The notes under the pieces: generated by a model
Database searches by the model: none
Told to the model about the DNA's origin: nothing
What the model saw: only the letters and a program-made list of their open reading frames with translations
Position numbers and translations under genes: made by a program
Assembly: GCA_000467935.1 (NCBI GenBank)
Contig: KI259749.1
Coordinates: 1-35,432, forward strand
DNA length: 35,432 nucleotides
Reading direction: 5' to 3'
Origin: Peptostreptococcaceae bacterium oral taxon 113 str. W5053
GTDB lineage: Bacteria; Bacillota; Clostridia; Tissierellales; Peptoniphilaceae
Shown: positions 8,436-18,000 of the stretch, piece after piece
How the letters are laid out: every line of letters starts with the position of its first letter
Position numbering within the stretch: the stretch's first letter is position 1

Positions 8436-9349
8436 AGAAACTAACGCATTTCAGCCTGTTTACCGGAATCGGAGGAATCGATCTTGCGGCGGAAGCCGCA
8501 GGCTTTTCTACCGTTTGTCAGTGTGAATGGGCGGACTTTCCAAACTCCGTACTAAAAAAACACTGGCCGGATGTTCCGCGTTTTCAGGATATTACTACCG
8601 TTACAAAGGAGGCATTTATTGAAAAAACAGGACAAGATACCGTCACCCTCATATCTGGAGGTTTCCCGTGCCAGCCATTTTCCGCAATCGGAGCAAAAAA
8701 GGGTTTTACAGACCCCCGTTACCTCTGGCCGCAGATGTGCAGAGTTATTAAAGAGCTCAAGCCCCGGTTCGTGCTTGGCGAAAATGTTGCTAACTTCGTC
8801 AATATGGGGCTCAACAAAACGATCATTGACTTGGGAAAAGCGGGATATGCCGTTTGGACATTTTTACTTACTGCTTGCAGCGTCGGCGCATGGCATGAAC
8901 GCAAGCGAACTTTTATCGTGGGGGCAGATGTTTCCAACGCCCCTTGCATCCGACACGGGAACAAGACCGGCAGTGCCGCAGGTAATCCTATCTCCTGCGG
9001 GCTCTTTTCGCAGGAAGAAGAAAACGGGACACTGGTCGGCAAATCTGTCGGAGGCGATCTACTATCTGGAGAAAAATGCAGATCCAAAACTTCGCTTCAA
9101 TCCGGAGTGGGTGGAGTGGCTGATGGGATTCCCGCGAGCGTGGACGGACGTTTCCTCTGGATAACGGAGCCTACGGATATTCCGAGGCTTACAGAGGATA
9201 AAAAAGACCGGGTAAAGCGATTAAAGGCACTGGGCAATGCCGTTGTTCCCGCGCAGGTTTACCCGATTCTGAAATACATTGCAGATATTGAACTTGGGCG
9301 CTGCAAAAACTCTTGCGTCTTTTCAGGAAAGGAAGGTGATGCACTTTGA
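8432..9349 (+). CDS. C5-cytosine DNA methylase with out-of-frame target-recognition segment
   Basis: A 305-aa Dcm-type enzyme. Motif I (FSLFTGIGGIDLAAEAAGF), catalytic motif IV (GGFPCQPFSAIG), motif VI (ENVANF), motif VIII (ERKRTFIVG) and motif X (LKALGNAVVPAQVYPI) are all in this frame. Between about 8930 and 9165, however, this frame gives protein unlike the family, while the +1 frame reads MFPTPLASD, LSEAIYYLEKNAD and NPEWVEWLMGFPRAWTDV, a standard methylase C-terminal segment. Two compensating frame changes therefore scramble the target-recognition domain. The ORF stays open but specific activity is doubtful. It overlaps virB4 and the CHAP gene at its ends. Confidence 0.8.
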   Translation: MKKLTHFSLFTGIGGIDLAAEAAGFSTVCQCEWADFPNSVLKKHWPDVPRFQDITTVTKEAFIEKTGQDTVTLISGGFPCQPFSAIGAKKGFTDPRYLWPQMCRVIKELKPRFVLGENVANFVNMGLNKTIIDLGKAGYAVWTFLLTACSVGAWHERKRTFIVGADVSNAPCIRHGNKTGSAAGNPISCGLFSQEEENGTLVGKSVGGDLLSGEKCRSKTSLQSGVGGVADGIPASVDGRFLWITEPTDIPRLTEDKKDRVKRLKALGNAVVPAQVYPILKYIADIELGRCKNSCVFSGKEGDAL

Positions 9350-11250
9350 AAGAACCTCTAAAGCCCCGTGATAAGTTCAGGCAGAAAATGAGCCGGGACG
9401 GACTTGTCAGAGAAAATATGACAACAGGAGAAACGGAAAATATATCGAGCAGAGTAAACGAAAATTCCGTTCAGGATGTTCCCGAAAGCCTGATACAAGG
9501 TAAAGAAATCTCTAACAAAAAATCCTCAAGGCTTACCTTTACCGAAGAAGAAAGAAATATTCCGGAGCTTCAAAAGTATATTAAAAAATCGGATCAGGCG
9601 GCAGACCGACTTGACGAGGCAAGGGATAAAATTCCAAAGAAAAAAGTTCTTTCCTTTGACCGTGAGTTTGACGAAAAAACAGGAAAAGGAAAAACGAGAC
9701 TTCACTTTGAAGAAAAAGAAAAGCCGATCGGAACGGGAAAAGGTATAGACCCTATTTCCCCCGCACTGAATGAAGCCGGCGCCTTTGTGCATAAGAAAAT
9801 CCATGAGGCGGAGCATGACAATGCAGGTGTTGAAGCGGCACACAAAACCGAAAAGGCTGCTGAAACACTTGGAAGATTCAGCGTAAGAAAAGCAAGACAA
9901 AATTACAGAAATCAAAAACTAAAGCCTTACCGCACCGCAAGAAAAGCGGAGAAAGCCGCAGAAAAGGCAAATGCAAGGTATTTTTACAAAAAGGCAATGT
10001 ATGAAAATCCGAATCTGTCATCTGCAAATCCTTTTAGTCGTATGTGGCAGAAAAGACGCCTTAAAAGAAAGTATGCCGCAGAGCTTCGTAAGAAAGGACA
10101 AAAAGCGGCAAAGGCGGCAAAGAAGTCTGCGAAAAAAACAAAACAGGCAGGCTCCTTTATTATACGGCACAGACGAGGGATTGCGATTCTGATTGCTCTC
10201 TCTTTAATATTCATTTTGATTTTTACCGGTTTATCATCCTGCTCCTCTCTTTTATCCGGAGGCTTTAACGGCGTTTTAGGAACAAGCTATACATCAGAGG
10301 ACAGCGATCTTGTGGCGGTGGAAAATGCCTATGCAGCTATGGAAAATGAGCTGCAGGGAAAAATAGACAATGTGGAAAAGGATTATCCCGGCTATGACGA
10401 GTACAAATATGAGCTTGACGGTATCGGGCACAATCCTCATGAACTTGCTTCCATTCTTACGGCAAAGCACCAAAGCTACACCCTTTCCAAAGTGCAAGCA
10501 GACCTACAGAAAATTTTTGGAAAGCAGTATTCTCTCACCTTAAAAGAAGAAGTTGAGGTGCGCTACAAAACGGAAACACATACCGATCCCGATACGGGAG
10601 AAACCACAAAGGAAGAAGTCCCATATAACTATTACATTCTTCATATCAGGCTGAAAACGACACCACTTTCTGATATTGCAAGAGAAATCCTAAATGAAGA
10701 TGAGCTGAAAATGTACCGTGTCTATCTTGAAACCAGCGGAAACAAGCCCCTTGTATTCGGCGGCGGTTCTCCTGACGGAAGTGCTTCGGAGGATTTAAGC
10801 GGTGTTCATTTTGTAAATGGCACCCGTCCCGGAAATCCGGAGCTTGTAAATCTTGCAAAGAAACAGGTCGGAAATGTGGGAGGCTATCCTTACTGGAGCT
10901 GGTACGGCTTTAATGGACGTGTGGAATGGTGCGCCTGCTTTGTATCGTGGTGCTACCACAAGGCAGGAAAAAGCGAACCGCGCTTTGCGGGCTGTCAGTC
11001 GCAGGGAGTACCATGGTTTACCTCGCGCGGACAATGGGGAGCAAGAGGCTACAAGAATATCGCTCCGGGAGATGCCATTTTCTTTGACTGGGACGGCGAC
11101 GGCGGAGCCGATCATGTGGGAATTGTAATCGGAACGGATGGAAGCCGTGTTTATACCGTTGAAGGAAATTCCGGTGATGCCTGCAAGATTAAAAGCTATG
11201 ACATAAATTCCGGCTATATCAAAGGCTACGGTCTGATGAACTGGAATTAA
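9346..11250 (+). CDS. CHAP-domain peptidoglycan hydrolase of the transfer apparatus (CD1108-like)
   Basis: A 634-aa membrane-anchored cell-wall hydrolase. A long charged cytoplasmic N-terminus (1-275, Lys/Glu-rich, probably coiled) leads to one membrane segment (about 278-300), then an extracytoplasmic region and a C-terminal CHAP domain from about 490. The likely catalytic Cys is residue 529 in EWCACFVSW, with His590 in GADHVGIV and the EGNSG motif after it. Such proteins open peptidoglycan for the conjugation channel, as VirB1 does. TTG 9346 overlaps the methylase stop (TTGA), with AGGAAGGTG upstream. Confidence 0.88.
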   Translation: MKEPLKPRDKFRQKMSRDGLVRENMTTGETENISSRVNENSVQDVPESLIQGKEISNKKSSRLTFTEEERNIPELQKYIKKSDQAADRLDEARDKIPKKKVLSFDREFDEKTGKGKTRLHFEEKEKPIGTGKGIDPISPALNEAGAFVHKKIHEAEHDNAGVEAAHKTEKAAETLGRFSVRKARQNYRNQKLKPYRTARKAEKAAEKANARYFYKKAMYENPNLSSANPFSRMWQKRRLKRKYAAELRKKGQKAAKAAKKSAKKTKQAGSFIIRHRRGIAILIALSLIFILIFTGLSSCSSLLSGGFNGVLGTSYTSEDSDLVAVENAYAAMENELQGKIDNVEKDYPGYDEYKYELDGIGHNPHELASILTAKHQSYTLSKVQADLQKIFGKQYSLTLKEEVEVRYKTETHTDPDTGETTKEEVPYNYYILHIRLKTTPLSDIAREILNEDELKMYRVYLETSGNKPLVFGGGSPDGSASEDLSGVHFVNGTRPGNPELVNLAKKQVGNVGGYPYWSWYGFNGRVEWCACFVSWCYHKAGKSEPRFAGCQSQGVPWFTSRGQWGARGYKNIAPGDAIFFDWDGDGGADHVGIVIGTDGSRVYTVEGNSGDACKIKSYDINSGYIKGYGLMNWN

Positions 11251-11272
11251 AAATCGAAAGGAGAAAATATTT

Positions 11273-11527
11273 ATGGCAAACAAAAGAATCTTAAAAATCG
11301 AAAAGGAAATTCAAAAAACCCGTGAGAAAATCACGGAACAACAGAACAAATTAAAAGAACTTGAAGTGCAGAAAACGGAGGCGGAAAATCTTGAAATCGT
11401 ACAGATGGTAAGGTCGCTTCACATGACCCCTGCCGAGCTTTCCGAATTTTTAGCAAAGGGTGTAATTCCCGACAATGAATCTATTACAGAAAATGAGTAT
11501 ATGGAGGATATGGAAAATGAAGAATAA
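11273..11527 (+). CDS. DUF4315-family small coiled-coil protein
   Basis: An 84-aa protein with an N-terminal coiled coil (KIEKEIQKTREKITEQQNKL) and a C-terminal part containing LHMTPAELSEFLAKGV, as in DUF4315 proteins that always accompany the CHAP and DUF4366 genes in this ICE group. No enzymatic motif. Ribosome site AAAGGAGAAAA. Its last 11 bases overlap the DUF4366 gene, indicating coupled translation. It probably helps assemble the surface part of the transfer machine, which is inference from context. Confidence 0.8.
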   Translation: MANKRILKIEKEIQKTREKITEQQNKLKELEVQKTEAENLEIVQMVRSLHMTPAELSEFLAKGVIPDNESITENEYMEDMENEE

Positions 11528-12182
11528 AATCATAATGAGAATAACGACTGCTCTCTTTGCCGCCCTGATCCTTATGGGCGGCTTTTCAATTCCCGCTTAT
11601 GCCGGCGGAGGCGGTGATGCCACGAATGACAGTAATGTAAAAACAGAGGAAAAGAAAGAAGAAAAAAAGCCCCTTACTCCGGACGGCAACATGAGCCTTA
11701 TAGATAATATCAAGGGCGATGCCGCAAAGGATAAGGAATTTATCATTGTAAAAAGCAGGGGCGGAAATTACTTCTATATCGTGATCGACCATGCTGCGCA
11801 GGGAGAAAACACCGTTCATTTCTTAAATCAGGTGGACGAAAAGGATCTGCTTTCCATTATTGATGAAAAAGACATCCTGACCGCAAAACCGGAGCTTCCG
11901 AAGCAGGAACAGCCGAAACAGGAAACGGAAAACCCTAAGCCCGAAGAAAAACCGGAGAAAAAGAATCCTGCAGGAATGATTGCGCTATCCCTTATTCTCA
12001 TTCTCGGACTTGCCGGCGGAGCGTTTTATTATTTTAAGTTCCTAAAGCCGAAGCAGAATGTAAAAGGAACAACTGACCTTGACGAGTTCGACTTTGAGGA
12101 TTACGAGGACGATTTTACAGAAGATGGCGACGAGGACGGCGAAGAAATTTCAGAGGAAACAGAGCCGGATGAAACAGTATGA
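11517..12182 (+). CDS. DUF4366-family single-pass surface protein (CD1107-like)
   Basis: A 221-aa protein with a signal peptide (MKNKIIMRITTALFAALILM, cleavage near AYA-GG), an extracellular domain containing FIIVKSRGGNYFYIVIDHAA, a Pro/Glu/Lys-rich spacer, a membrane helix (MIALSLILILGLAGGAFYYF) and a very acidic cytoplasmic tail. This is the DUF4366 architecture of conjugative elements. ATG 11517 is chosen because GGAGG lies 10 bases before it and the signal peptide begins there; the longer frame from 11475 is not needed. Confidence 0.82.
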   Translation: MKNKIIMRITTALFAALILMGGFSIPAYAGGGGDATNDSNVKTEEKKEEKKPLTPDGNMSLIDNIKGDAAKDKEFIIVKSRGGNYFYIVIDHAAQGENTVHFLNQVDEKDLLSIIDEKDILTAKPELPKQEQPKQETENPKPEEKPEKKNPAGMIALSLILILGLAGGAFYYFKFLKPKQNVKGTTDLDEFDFEDYEDDFTEDGDEDGEEISEETEPDETV

Positions 12183-12361
12183 CATGGTTTACAGACAGTA
12201 TTTATGAGCGACTGATGACGGAAAAACCGAAATGCGGGCGGTTCGAAAAAGAGCCGCCTGCTTCTTTTTCCTCAAAATGCGAGGGCTGCCCTTACAGGGG
12301 AAAGACCCTCTGCATCGGGTACTGTATCAGGAAAATAAAAGAAAAAGACCACTGCCTATAA
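12179..12361 (+). CDS. Small cysteine-rich protein at the operon end
   Basis: A 60-aa protein overlapping the DUF4366 stop (ATGA). Six cysteines (CGRF, CEGCPYRG, CIGYCIRK, HC) suggest a small metal-binding fold. I do not recognise a named family, though similar short Cys-rich ORFs follow DUF4366 genes in related elements. Its stop codon lies inside the hairpin at 12347-12371, consistent with this being the last gene of the operon. Confidence 0.6.
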   Translation: MTWFTDSIYERLMTEKPKCGRFEKEPPASFSSKCEGCPYRGKTLCIGYCIRKIKEKDHCL

Positions 12362-12378
12362 AGCAGTAGTCATAATTT
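12347..12378 (+). terminator. Hairpin closing the conjugation operon
   Basis: GACCACTGC (12347-12355) pairs with GCAGTAGTC (12363-12371), loop of 7, one mismatch. It overlaps the stop of the Cys-rich gene and lies between two converging genes. The following T-run is short and interrupted, so it is a weak or bidirectional terminator. Confidence 0.45.
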
Positions 12379-12831
12379 CTAATATTCTTCCGGAATTGTT
12401 TTGTGGAAAGTTAAATCATATCTCAATGAAAGTGTGCTGATATTATCACGAAAAACTGTTCTGAATTTTTTCATTGACGAAGAAAATGTAGCGTTTTCCC
12501 AATCGCCATTGTGATTTTTATAGATGATTCCTGTTTGCTCCACTTTACTTACATCATCCAAAAAGTCATTACATGCAGCTATCATTGCACGCAAAGAATT
12601 TTTTGTATCATCGGAAAATTTATTCTTTGCAAGAATGGAAACAATTCCATTTTTTATTTCAAGAGCCGACTGTTCACACCATGATTTAACTTCCATTTCA
12701 ATGGGATTTACCAACAGCCTTTTAGATTCAAGAAAGAAGAATATTTCTTGAATGCTATTTTTTTCTGCTTCGGTATATTCACACGATATGCCACCTAAAG
12801 GTGTATCAATGCCAGTGATTCTAACTCCCAT
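12379..12831 (-). CDS. Hypothetical protein, reverse-strand orphan
   Basis: A 150-aa soluble protein on the strand opposite to all surrounding transfer genes. It begins MGVRITGIDTPLGGISCEY; a TPLGG-I-S N-terminal motif recurs in an uncharacterised family (possibly DUF6650, uncertain recall). No membrane segment, signal or catalytic motif is visible. It is AT-richer than its neighbours and lies between the end of the conjugation operon and topB, so it looks like an inserted cargo gene. An AGGTGG ribosome site precedes the ATG at 12831. Confidence 0.6.
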   Translation of the reverse strand: MGVRITGIDTPLGGISCEYTEAEKNSIQEIFFFLESKRLLVNPIEMEVKSWCEQSALEIKNGIVSILAKNKFSDDTKNSLRAMIAACNDFLDDVSKVEQTGIIYKNHNGDWENATFSSSMKKFRTVFRDNISTLSLRYDLTFHKTIPEEY

Positions 12832-12890
12832 TTCATCACCACCTATTACGATATATTTTGTTTTTTATTATACCACGAAGGAGGTATTTT

Positions 12891-15008
12891 ATGCGGTTAA
12901 TTATATGTGAAAAACCGAGTGTCGGAATGACAATAGCGTCCGCACTTGGAATAGAAACGAAAAAGGACGGATACATGGAGGGAAAAAACTTTCTTGTATC
13001 TTGGTGCATTGGACACCTTGCGGAGCTATCCGAGCCGTCCGCATACGGAAACAAGTACGAAAAATGGAGCCTTGAAGCCTTGCCTGTTCTTCCTGAAAAC
13101 TGGCAGCTTACCGTATCAAAGGATAAGGAAAAGCAGTTTAATGTTCTAAAAAAACTTCTTTTCAGAAAGGATGTTACAGAGGTTATCAACGGGTGCGACG
13201 CAGGACGCGAGGGAGAACTTATTTTTCGCTTTGTTATGGAAAAGGCAGGTTGTGAAAAACCTGTAAAAAGACTTTGGATTTCTTCTATGGAAGAATCCGC
13301 AATAAAGAAAGGGTTTAACAATCTAAAGGACGGAAAAGACTATGACAATCTCTATTTTTCCGCCCTGTGCAGAGCAAAGGCAGATTGGCTTATCGGAATC
13401 AATGCGAGCCGCCTGTTTTCTCTTATATATAACCATACCATAAATGTGGGACGGGTGCAGAGCCCGACCTTAAAAATGCTGACGGATCGAAATGATGCGA
13501 TTACCAATTTCAAGAAAGAAAAGTATTACCATGTGCGCCTTACCTCAGGAGACGCAGAAGCAGTCAGCGAAAAGTTTTCAAGCAAGAAAGAGGCGGAAGA
13601 AAGCGCCGAAGCCTGCAAAGAAAAAAGTGCAGTCTGCACTTCCGTTACCCATGAAAAAAAGGAAATACTGCCGCCGAAGTTATTTGACCTTACCGCACTC
13701 CAAAAGGAAGCAAACCGCATTTTCGGTTATACGGCAAAGCAGACCCTTGACCTTGCACAGAGCCTTTATGAAAAGAAGCTTCTGACCTATCCGAGAACGG
13801 ATAGTAGTTACCTGACGGACGATATGGAGGAAACGGCGGAGACGGTTATTCGCGTACTTCTTTCAAAACTTCCATTTATGAAAGGTGCTTCCTTTATCCC
13901 TAAAGTAACGTCCGTTCTTAACAGCAAAAAGGTGTCGGATCACCATGCCGTTATTCCCACAACGGAGCTTGAAAAGACGGATCTTTTCATGCTTCCAGAA
14001 AGTGAACGAAACATCCTCTTTCTTGTAGGTACAAGGCTTCTCATAGCAACCGCTTCTTCTCATGTATATGAAACGGTTACTGCGATATTTAATTGCACAG
14101 AGCTTACTTTTACGGCAAAGGGAAAAACCGTGTTATCTTCCGGATGGAAAGAAACGGAACAGCTTTTTCTAATGAGCCTAAAGGAAAAACCGGACAGTAA
14201 AGTTCAGGAAGAAAAAGAACTCCCTGTGTTTAGGAAAGGACAGCATTTTGAAAACTTCCCTGTAAATGTTACAGAGCATGACACATTTCCCCCAAAGCCA
14301 TATACGGAAAGTACACTGCTATCTTCAATGGAGCACGCAGGAAATAAGGAAACTACAAAGGACGCAGAGCGTAAAGGCTTAGGTACTCCCGCAACCCGTG
14401 CAGCCATTATTGAAAAAATCATCAAGGCAGGCTTTGTTACAAGAAAGGGAAAGCAGCTCATCCCTACCAAAGACGGAATGAATCTGATTTCTGTACTTCC
14501 TGAAACGCTTACCTCTCCGCTTCTTACAGCCGAGTGGGAAAATGAACTTTCAAGGATTGCAAAGGGTGAAGCAAATGCAGACGACTTTATGCAAAAAATC
14601 GAAATGCTGACAAAAGACCTTATCGAAAATATAAATGCCGAAAAAGTGAAAACGGGCTTATTCAAGGAGGAAAAAACGATAATCGGCGTATGCCCGCGTT
14701 GTCAAAATCCCGTCTATGAGGGAAAGAAAAACTATTATTGCAGTAACAGGGATTGCCGCTTTTCCATGTGGAAGAATGACCGCTTCTTTACGGACAGGAA
14801 AATCACCTTTACGCCCAAACTTGCAAGGGAACTTCTGAAAGATAAGACAGCTAAAGTAAAGAATATCTACTCTCCCAAAACAGGCAAAACCTATGACGGC
14901 AATGTGGTTTTTTCCGATACCGGAGAGAAGTATGTAAACTATCGTATTGAGATTCCAAAGAAGAAAAAGTTGAATAGCAAGCATAGGAAAGGGGTACCCT
15001 TTCCGTAA
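12891..15008 (+). CDS. topB: DNA topoisomerase III (type IA)
   Basis: A 705-aa topoisomerase of conjugative elements. N-terminal MRLIICEKPSVGMTIASALG opens the Toprim domain; NGCDAGREGELIFRF is the acidic metal site; the active-site Tyr is in LLTYPRTDSSYL near residue 300. A C-terminal Cys4 zinc ribbon begins CPRCQNPVYEG. ATG 12891 has GAAGGAGGT upstream; the in-frame upstream extension is unlikely. It probably removes entanglements during transfer or circular replication. The last codons (NSKHRKGVPFP) are encoded inside the 41-bp repeat at 14972-15012, so the repeat has probably replaced the original C-terminus. Confidence 0.92.
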   Translation: MRLIICEKPSVGMTIASALGIETKKDGYMEGKNFLVSWCIGHLAELSEPSAYGNKYEKWSLEALPVLPENWQLTVSKDKEKQFNVLKKLLFRKDVTEVINGCDAGREGELIFRFVMEKAGCEKPVKRLWISSMEESAIKKGFNNLKDGKDYDNLYFSALCRAKADWLIGINASRLFSLIYNHTINVGRVQSPTLKMLTDRNDAITNFKKEKYYHVRLTSGDAEAVSEKFSSKKEAEESAEACKEKSAVCTSVTHEKKEILPPKLFDLTALQKEANRIFGYTAKQTLDLAQSLYEKKLLTYPRTDSSYLTDDMEETAETVIRVLLSKLPFMKGASFIPKVTSVLNSKKVSDHHAVIPTTELEKTDLFMLPESERNILFLVGTRLLIATASSHVYETVTAIFNCTELTFTAKGKTVLSSGWKETEQLFLMSLKEKPDSKVQEEKELPVFRKGQHFENFPVNVTEHDTFPPKPYTESTLLSSMEHAGNKETTKDAERKGLGTPATRAAIIEKIIKAGFVTRKGKQLIPTKDGMNLISVLPETLTSPLLTAEWENELSRIAKGEANADDFMQKIEMLTKDLIENINAEKVKTGLFKEEKTIIGVCPRCQNPVYEGKKNYYCSNRDCRFSMWKNDRFFTDRKITFTPKLARELLKDKTAKVKNIYSPKTGKTYDGNVVFSDTGEKYVNYRIEIPKKKKLNSKHRKGVPFP

Positions 15009-15065
15009 AAAACTCCGTTTTCCAAAGATACGAAAGCGGAGATTTTTGCTTGCTGGGATAGTCCC
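14972..15065 (+). repeat. Structured repeat, copy 1 (before the ArdC-like gene)
   Basis: Positions 14972-15012 are identical over 41 bases to the reverse complement of 22215-22255. The element folds as nested stems: outer AGCAAGC (14976-14982)/GCTTGCT (15048-15054); hairpin GGAAAGGG/CCCTTTCC (14986-15004, loop GTA); second stem CTCCG/CGGAG (15013-15041); then GGGA-TAG-TCCC (15055-15065). Copy 2 keeps every stem although the second one differs in sequence. It ends 15 bases before the ribosome site of the ArdC-like gene. Confidence 0.85.
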
Positions 15066-15096
15066 AGACCCTTAAAAAATGAAAGGAGAACAAACC

Positions 15097-18000
15097 ATGC
15101 CATATATGGAAAAAACGGAAGAAACAAAAGAGGTTCAGCCGATTATCCTTACCTCTGAAAATCAAAAGGACAGGCTTAAGGAAATTACGGATCGTTTGGA
15201 GCAAGGTATTTTAGAAGTTTTTGAAAGTGAAAGGTACAAGGAATATCTTCGCATCATGTCAAAATTTCATCATTATAGCTTCAATAATACTATGCTGATT
15301 GCCCTGCAAAAGCCGGACGCTTCCCTGATTGCAGGCTTTGGTGCATGGAAAAACAATCACGGAAGAACTGTCAAAAAAGGAGAAAAAGGAATCCGCATTA
15401 TTGCACCTGCTCCCTTTAAGGTAAAGCAGGAAATGGAAAGGCTTGATCCGAAAACCAATATGCCTGTCATCGGAGCAGACGGAAATGCACTGACCGAAGA
15501 AAAAGAAATCACGATTCCCGCCTACAAGGTGGTGTCCGTTTTTGATGTATCGCAGACGGAAGGAAGAGAGCTTCCCTCTATCGGAGTAAATGAGCTGACA
15601 GGCAATGTGTCGCAGTATGAGGACTTTTTTGCAGCACTGAAAAAGGCTTCTCCCGTTCCGATTGCCCTTGAACATATCGAGGGAAGCGCTCACGGCTACT
15701 ATCACCTTGCAGAAAAAAGAATTGCCATTGACGATGATATGAGTGAGCTGCAAACACTAAAAACTGCTATTCACGAGATCGCCCATGCAAAGCTGCACGA
15801 TATTGACCTAAATGCTCCAAAAGAGGAAAAGAAAAAAAGACCTGATCAGCGTACCCGCGAGGTTGAAGCGGAAAGCGTCGCCTATACCGTATGCCAGCAC
15901 TATGGGCTTGATACTTCCGACTATTCTTTCGGATATGTCGCCGGCTGGAGTAGCGGCAAGGAGCTTACCGAGCTGAAAGGCTCTCTTGAAACCGTCCGCC
16001 TTGCCGCTTCGGAGCTAATTGACAGCATAGATGAGCATTTTCAGGAGCTTCAAAAGGCAAGAGAAAATGAGCTTTCAGAAAATAAAGCGGAGCCTTTCCT
16101 GCAGGAAGAAAAACAGGAAGCCGCTTACCATCTTGAAAGCGGAAATTATCTCTATATCCAAGTTTCTGAAACAGGCTATGACTATACACTGTATCAGCCG
16201 GATTTTACAGACCTTGACGGCGGACAGCTTGATACCCCGGAAATCTCCATTGAAAAAGCCCGTGATGAAATTCTGAAAATGCACGAACTTTCAGGAAAAG
16301 AATCAGAAGAAATCTCTGTAAATGACTTTGAACAGATGCAGGAAGCTATTTCACAGGAAAGGCAGACAAGAGAAAAAGTAAGATACTATCCTATCAATGA
16401 AGCAGCGGCAAAAAGGGCAAAGGAAATGAACAGTTTTTCCGACTATACGCTGGGAAGCGCAACTCTTGAATACAAAAGTCTTGTGGATCAGGCGACGGAA
16501 ATTGCTAAAAGCCAGAAAGAAAAAGTTGATCCGTCCTTTCACGATAAAATCGATGCCTTGCTTGATACCTATGCGAAAAGACTTGCAGCAAATATGAATA
16601 ACGGCTTTGCCATTGACGCACGCGTTCCCTCTGTACTGATTGCGGGAGGTTCCAATTTCCCTGTGCGAAAGAAGGAAAAGCAAAACGCCGCCCGTGATAA
16701 GAACTTTAGTGAATGGAAAGAGATTCAGGGACTTCTTGAAAAAATCAGAAGCACCGGAATGGGCGGAATCAGTGCAGATGATCCGGACGCCGTAAAAAAA
16801 CTGAATGCAAAGCTTGAAAAGCTGACAAAGGCACAGGAAACCATGAAAGCGGTCAATGCTTACTACCGAAAACATAAAAGCCTTGATGGCTGCCCGGAGC
16901 TTGACAGGGAAGCAATCGAAAAGCTAAAGGCAAGAATGGAAATCCGAGGCATACAGGATAAGCCCTATCCGTCATGGGCTCTTTCCAATAACAATGCGGA
17001 AATCCGAAGAATTAAAACCCGTATTCAAAGCCTTTCTGTAAATAAGGAAACGCTTTATACAAGCTGGGACTTTGCGGGAGGAAAGGCGGAAATCAATATA
17101 AAGGATAACCGTCTGCAGCTTTTCTTTGAAGAAAAGCCGGATAGTAAAATTCGTGATGAATTAAAGGCAAACGGCTTTCGCTGGTCGCCGAAAGCTTCCG
17201 CATGGCAAAGACAGCTAAACAGCAATGCGATGTATGCGGCGGATAGTATCAGCAGCATAAAGCCCCTTACGGGAGAACGTGTTACAGAGCTTCAAAGAAA
17301 GTTCAGAATGAAAGGTAAAAAAGAAGCTGCCCATGAATATATCTATAAAATCAGAGAAGATCCGGAAAAGGAAGATAAAAAAGAAAGTTGCCGCCTTGAA
17401 GCCTATCTTGTAAAGGAAGACGGTAAGACAAGCTGTGAGATCTTATATTCCGGCACAAAGGAATGCTGCACAGAGCTTTTGGATGAGGTGCATTCCGGGA
17501 AGCTGACAAGGGAGCAAGTCAAAGAGCTTTATGCAAAGACCGAAAATACCGAGCCTGAAAAAGATACTTTTAGAATTTATCAGCTGAAACGCGGTGAAAA
17601 AACAAGAGAGCTTCAATTTGAATCCTACGAGTGCCTGAAAGAATCGGGACAGGTTCTTAACCCGGAGAACTATGTCAAGGTATATGAGGCGGAGCTTACG
17701 AAAGGACTTTCTCTTGAAGATATTTACACCCGCTTTAATGTGGATCATCCAAAGGATTTTTACGGGCACAGTCTTTCCGTTTCCGATGTGGTCGTACTTC
17801 ATAAGGACGGCAAGGACAGCGCTCACTATGTAGACCGCTTCGGTTACAGGGAAGCACCGGAATTTCTAAAACCGGAGAACTACCTGAAAGCTGCAGAGCA
17901 ATCCACAGAACAAAACTACAATATGATTGACGGAATTGTGAATAATACTCCGCCTGCGCCAACCGTAGATGAGCTTGAGCAGAAAGTAAAGGCAGGAGAA

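Noticed and set aside
8571..9164. Separate gene in the second frame of the cytosine methylase
   Set aside because: Only its last ~80 codons look like protein (methylase C-terminal segment); the first part is a shadow. It is better explained as the displaced frame of the same gene.
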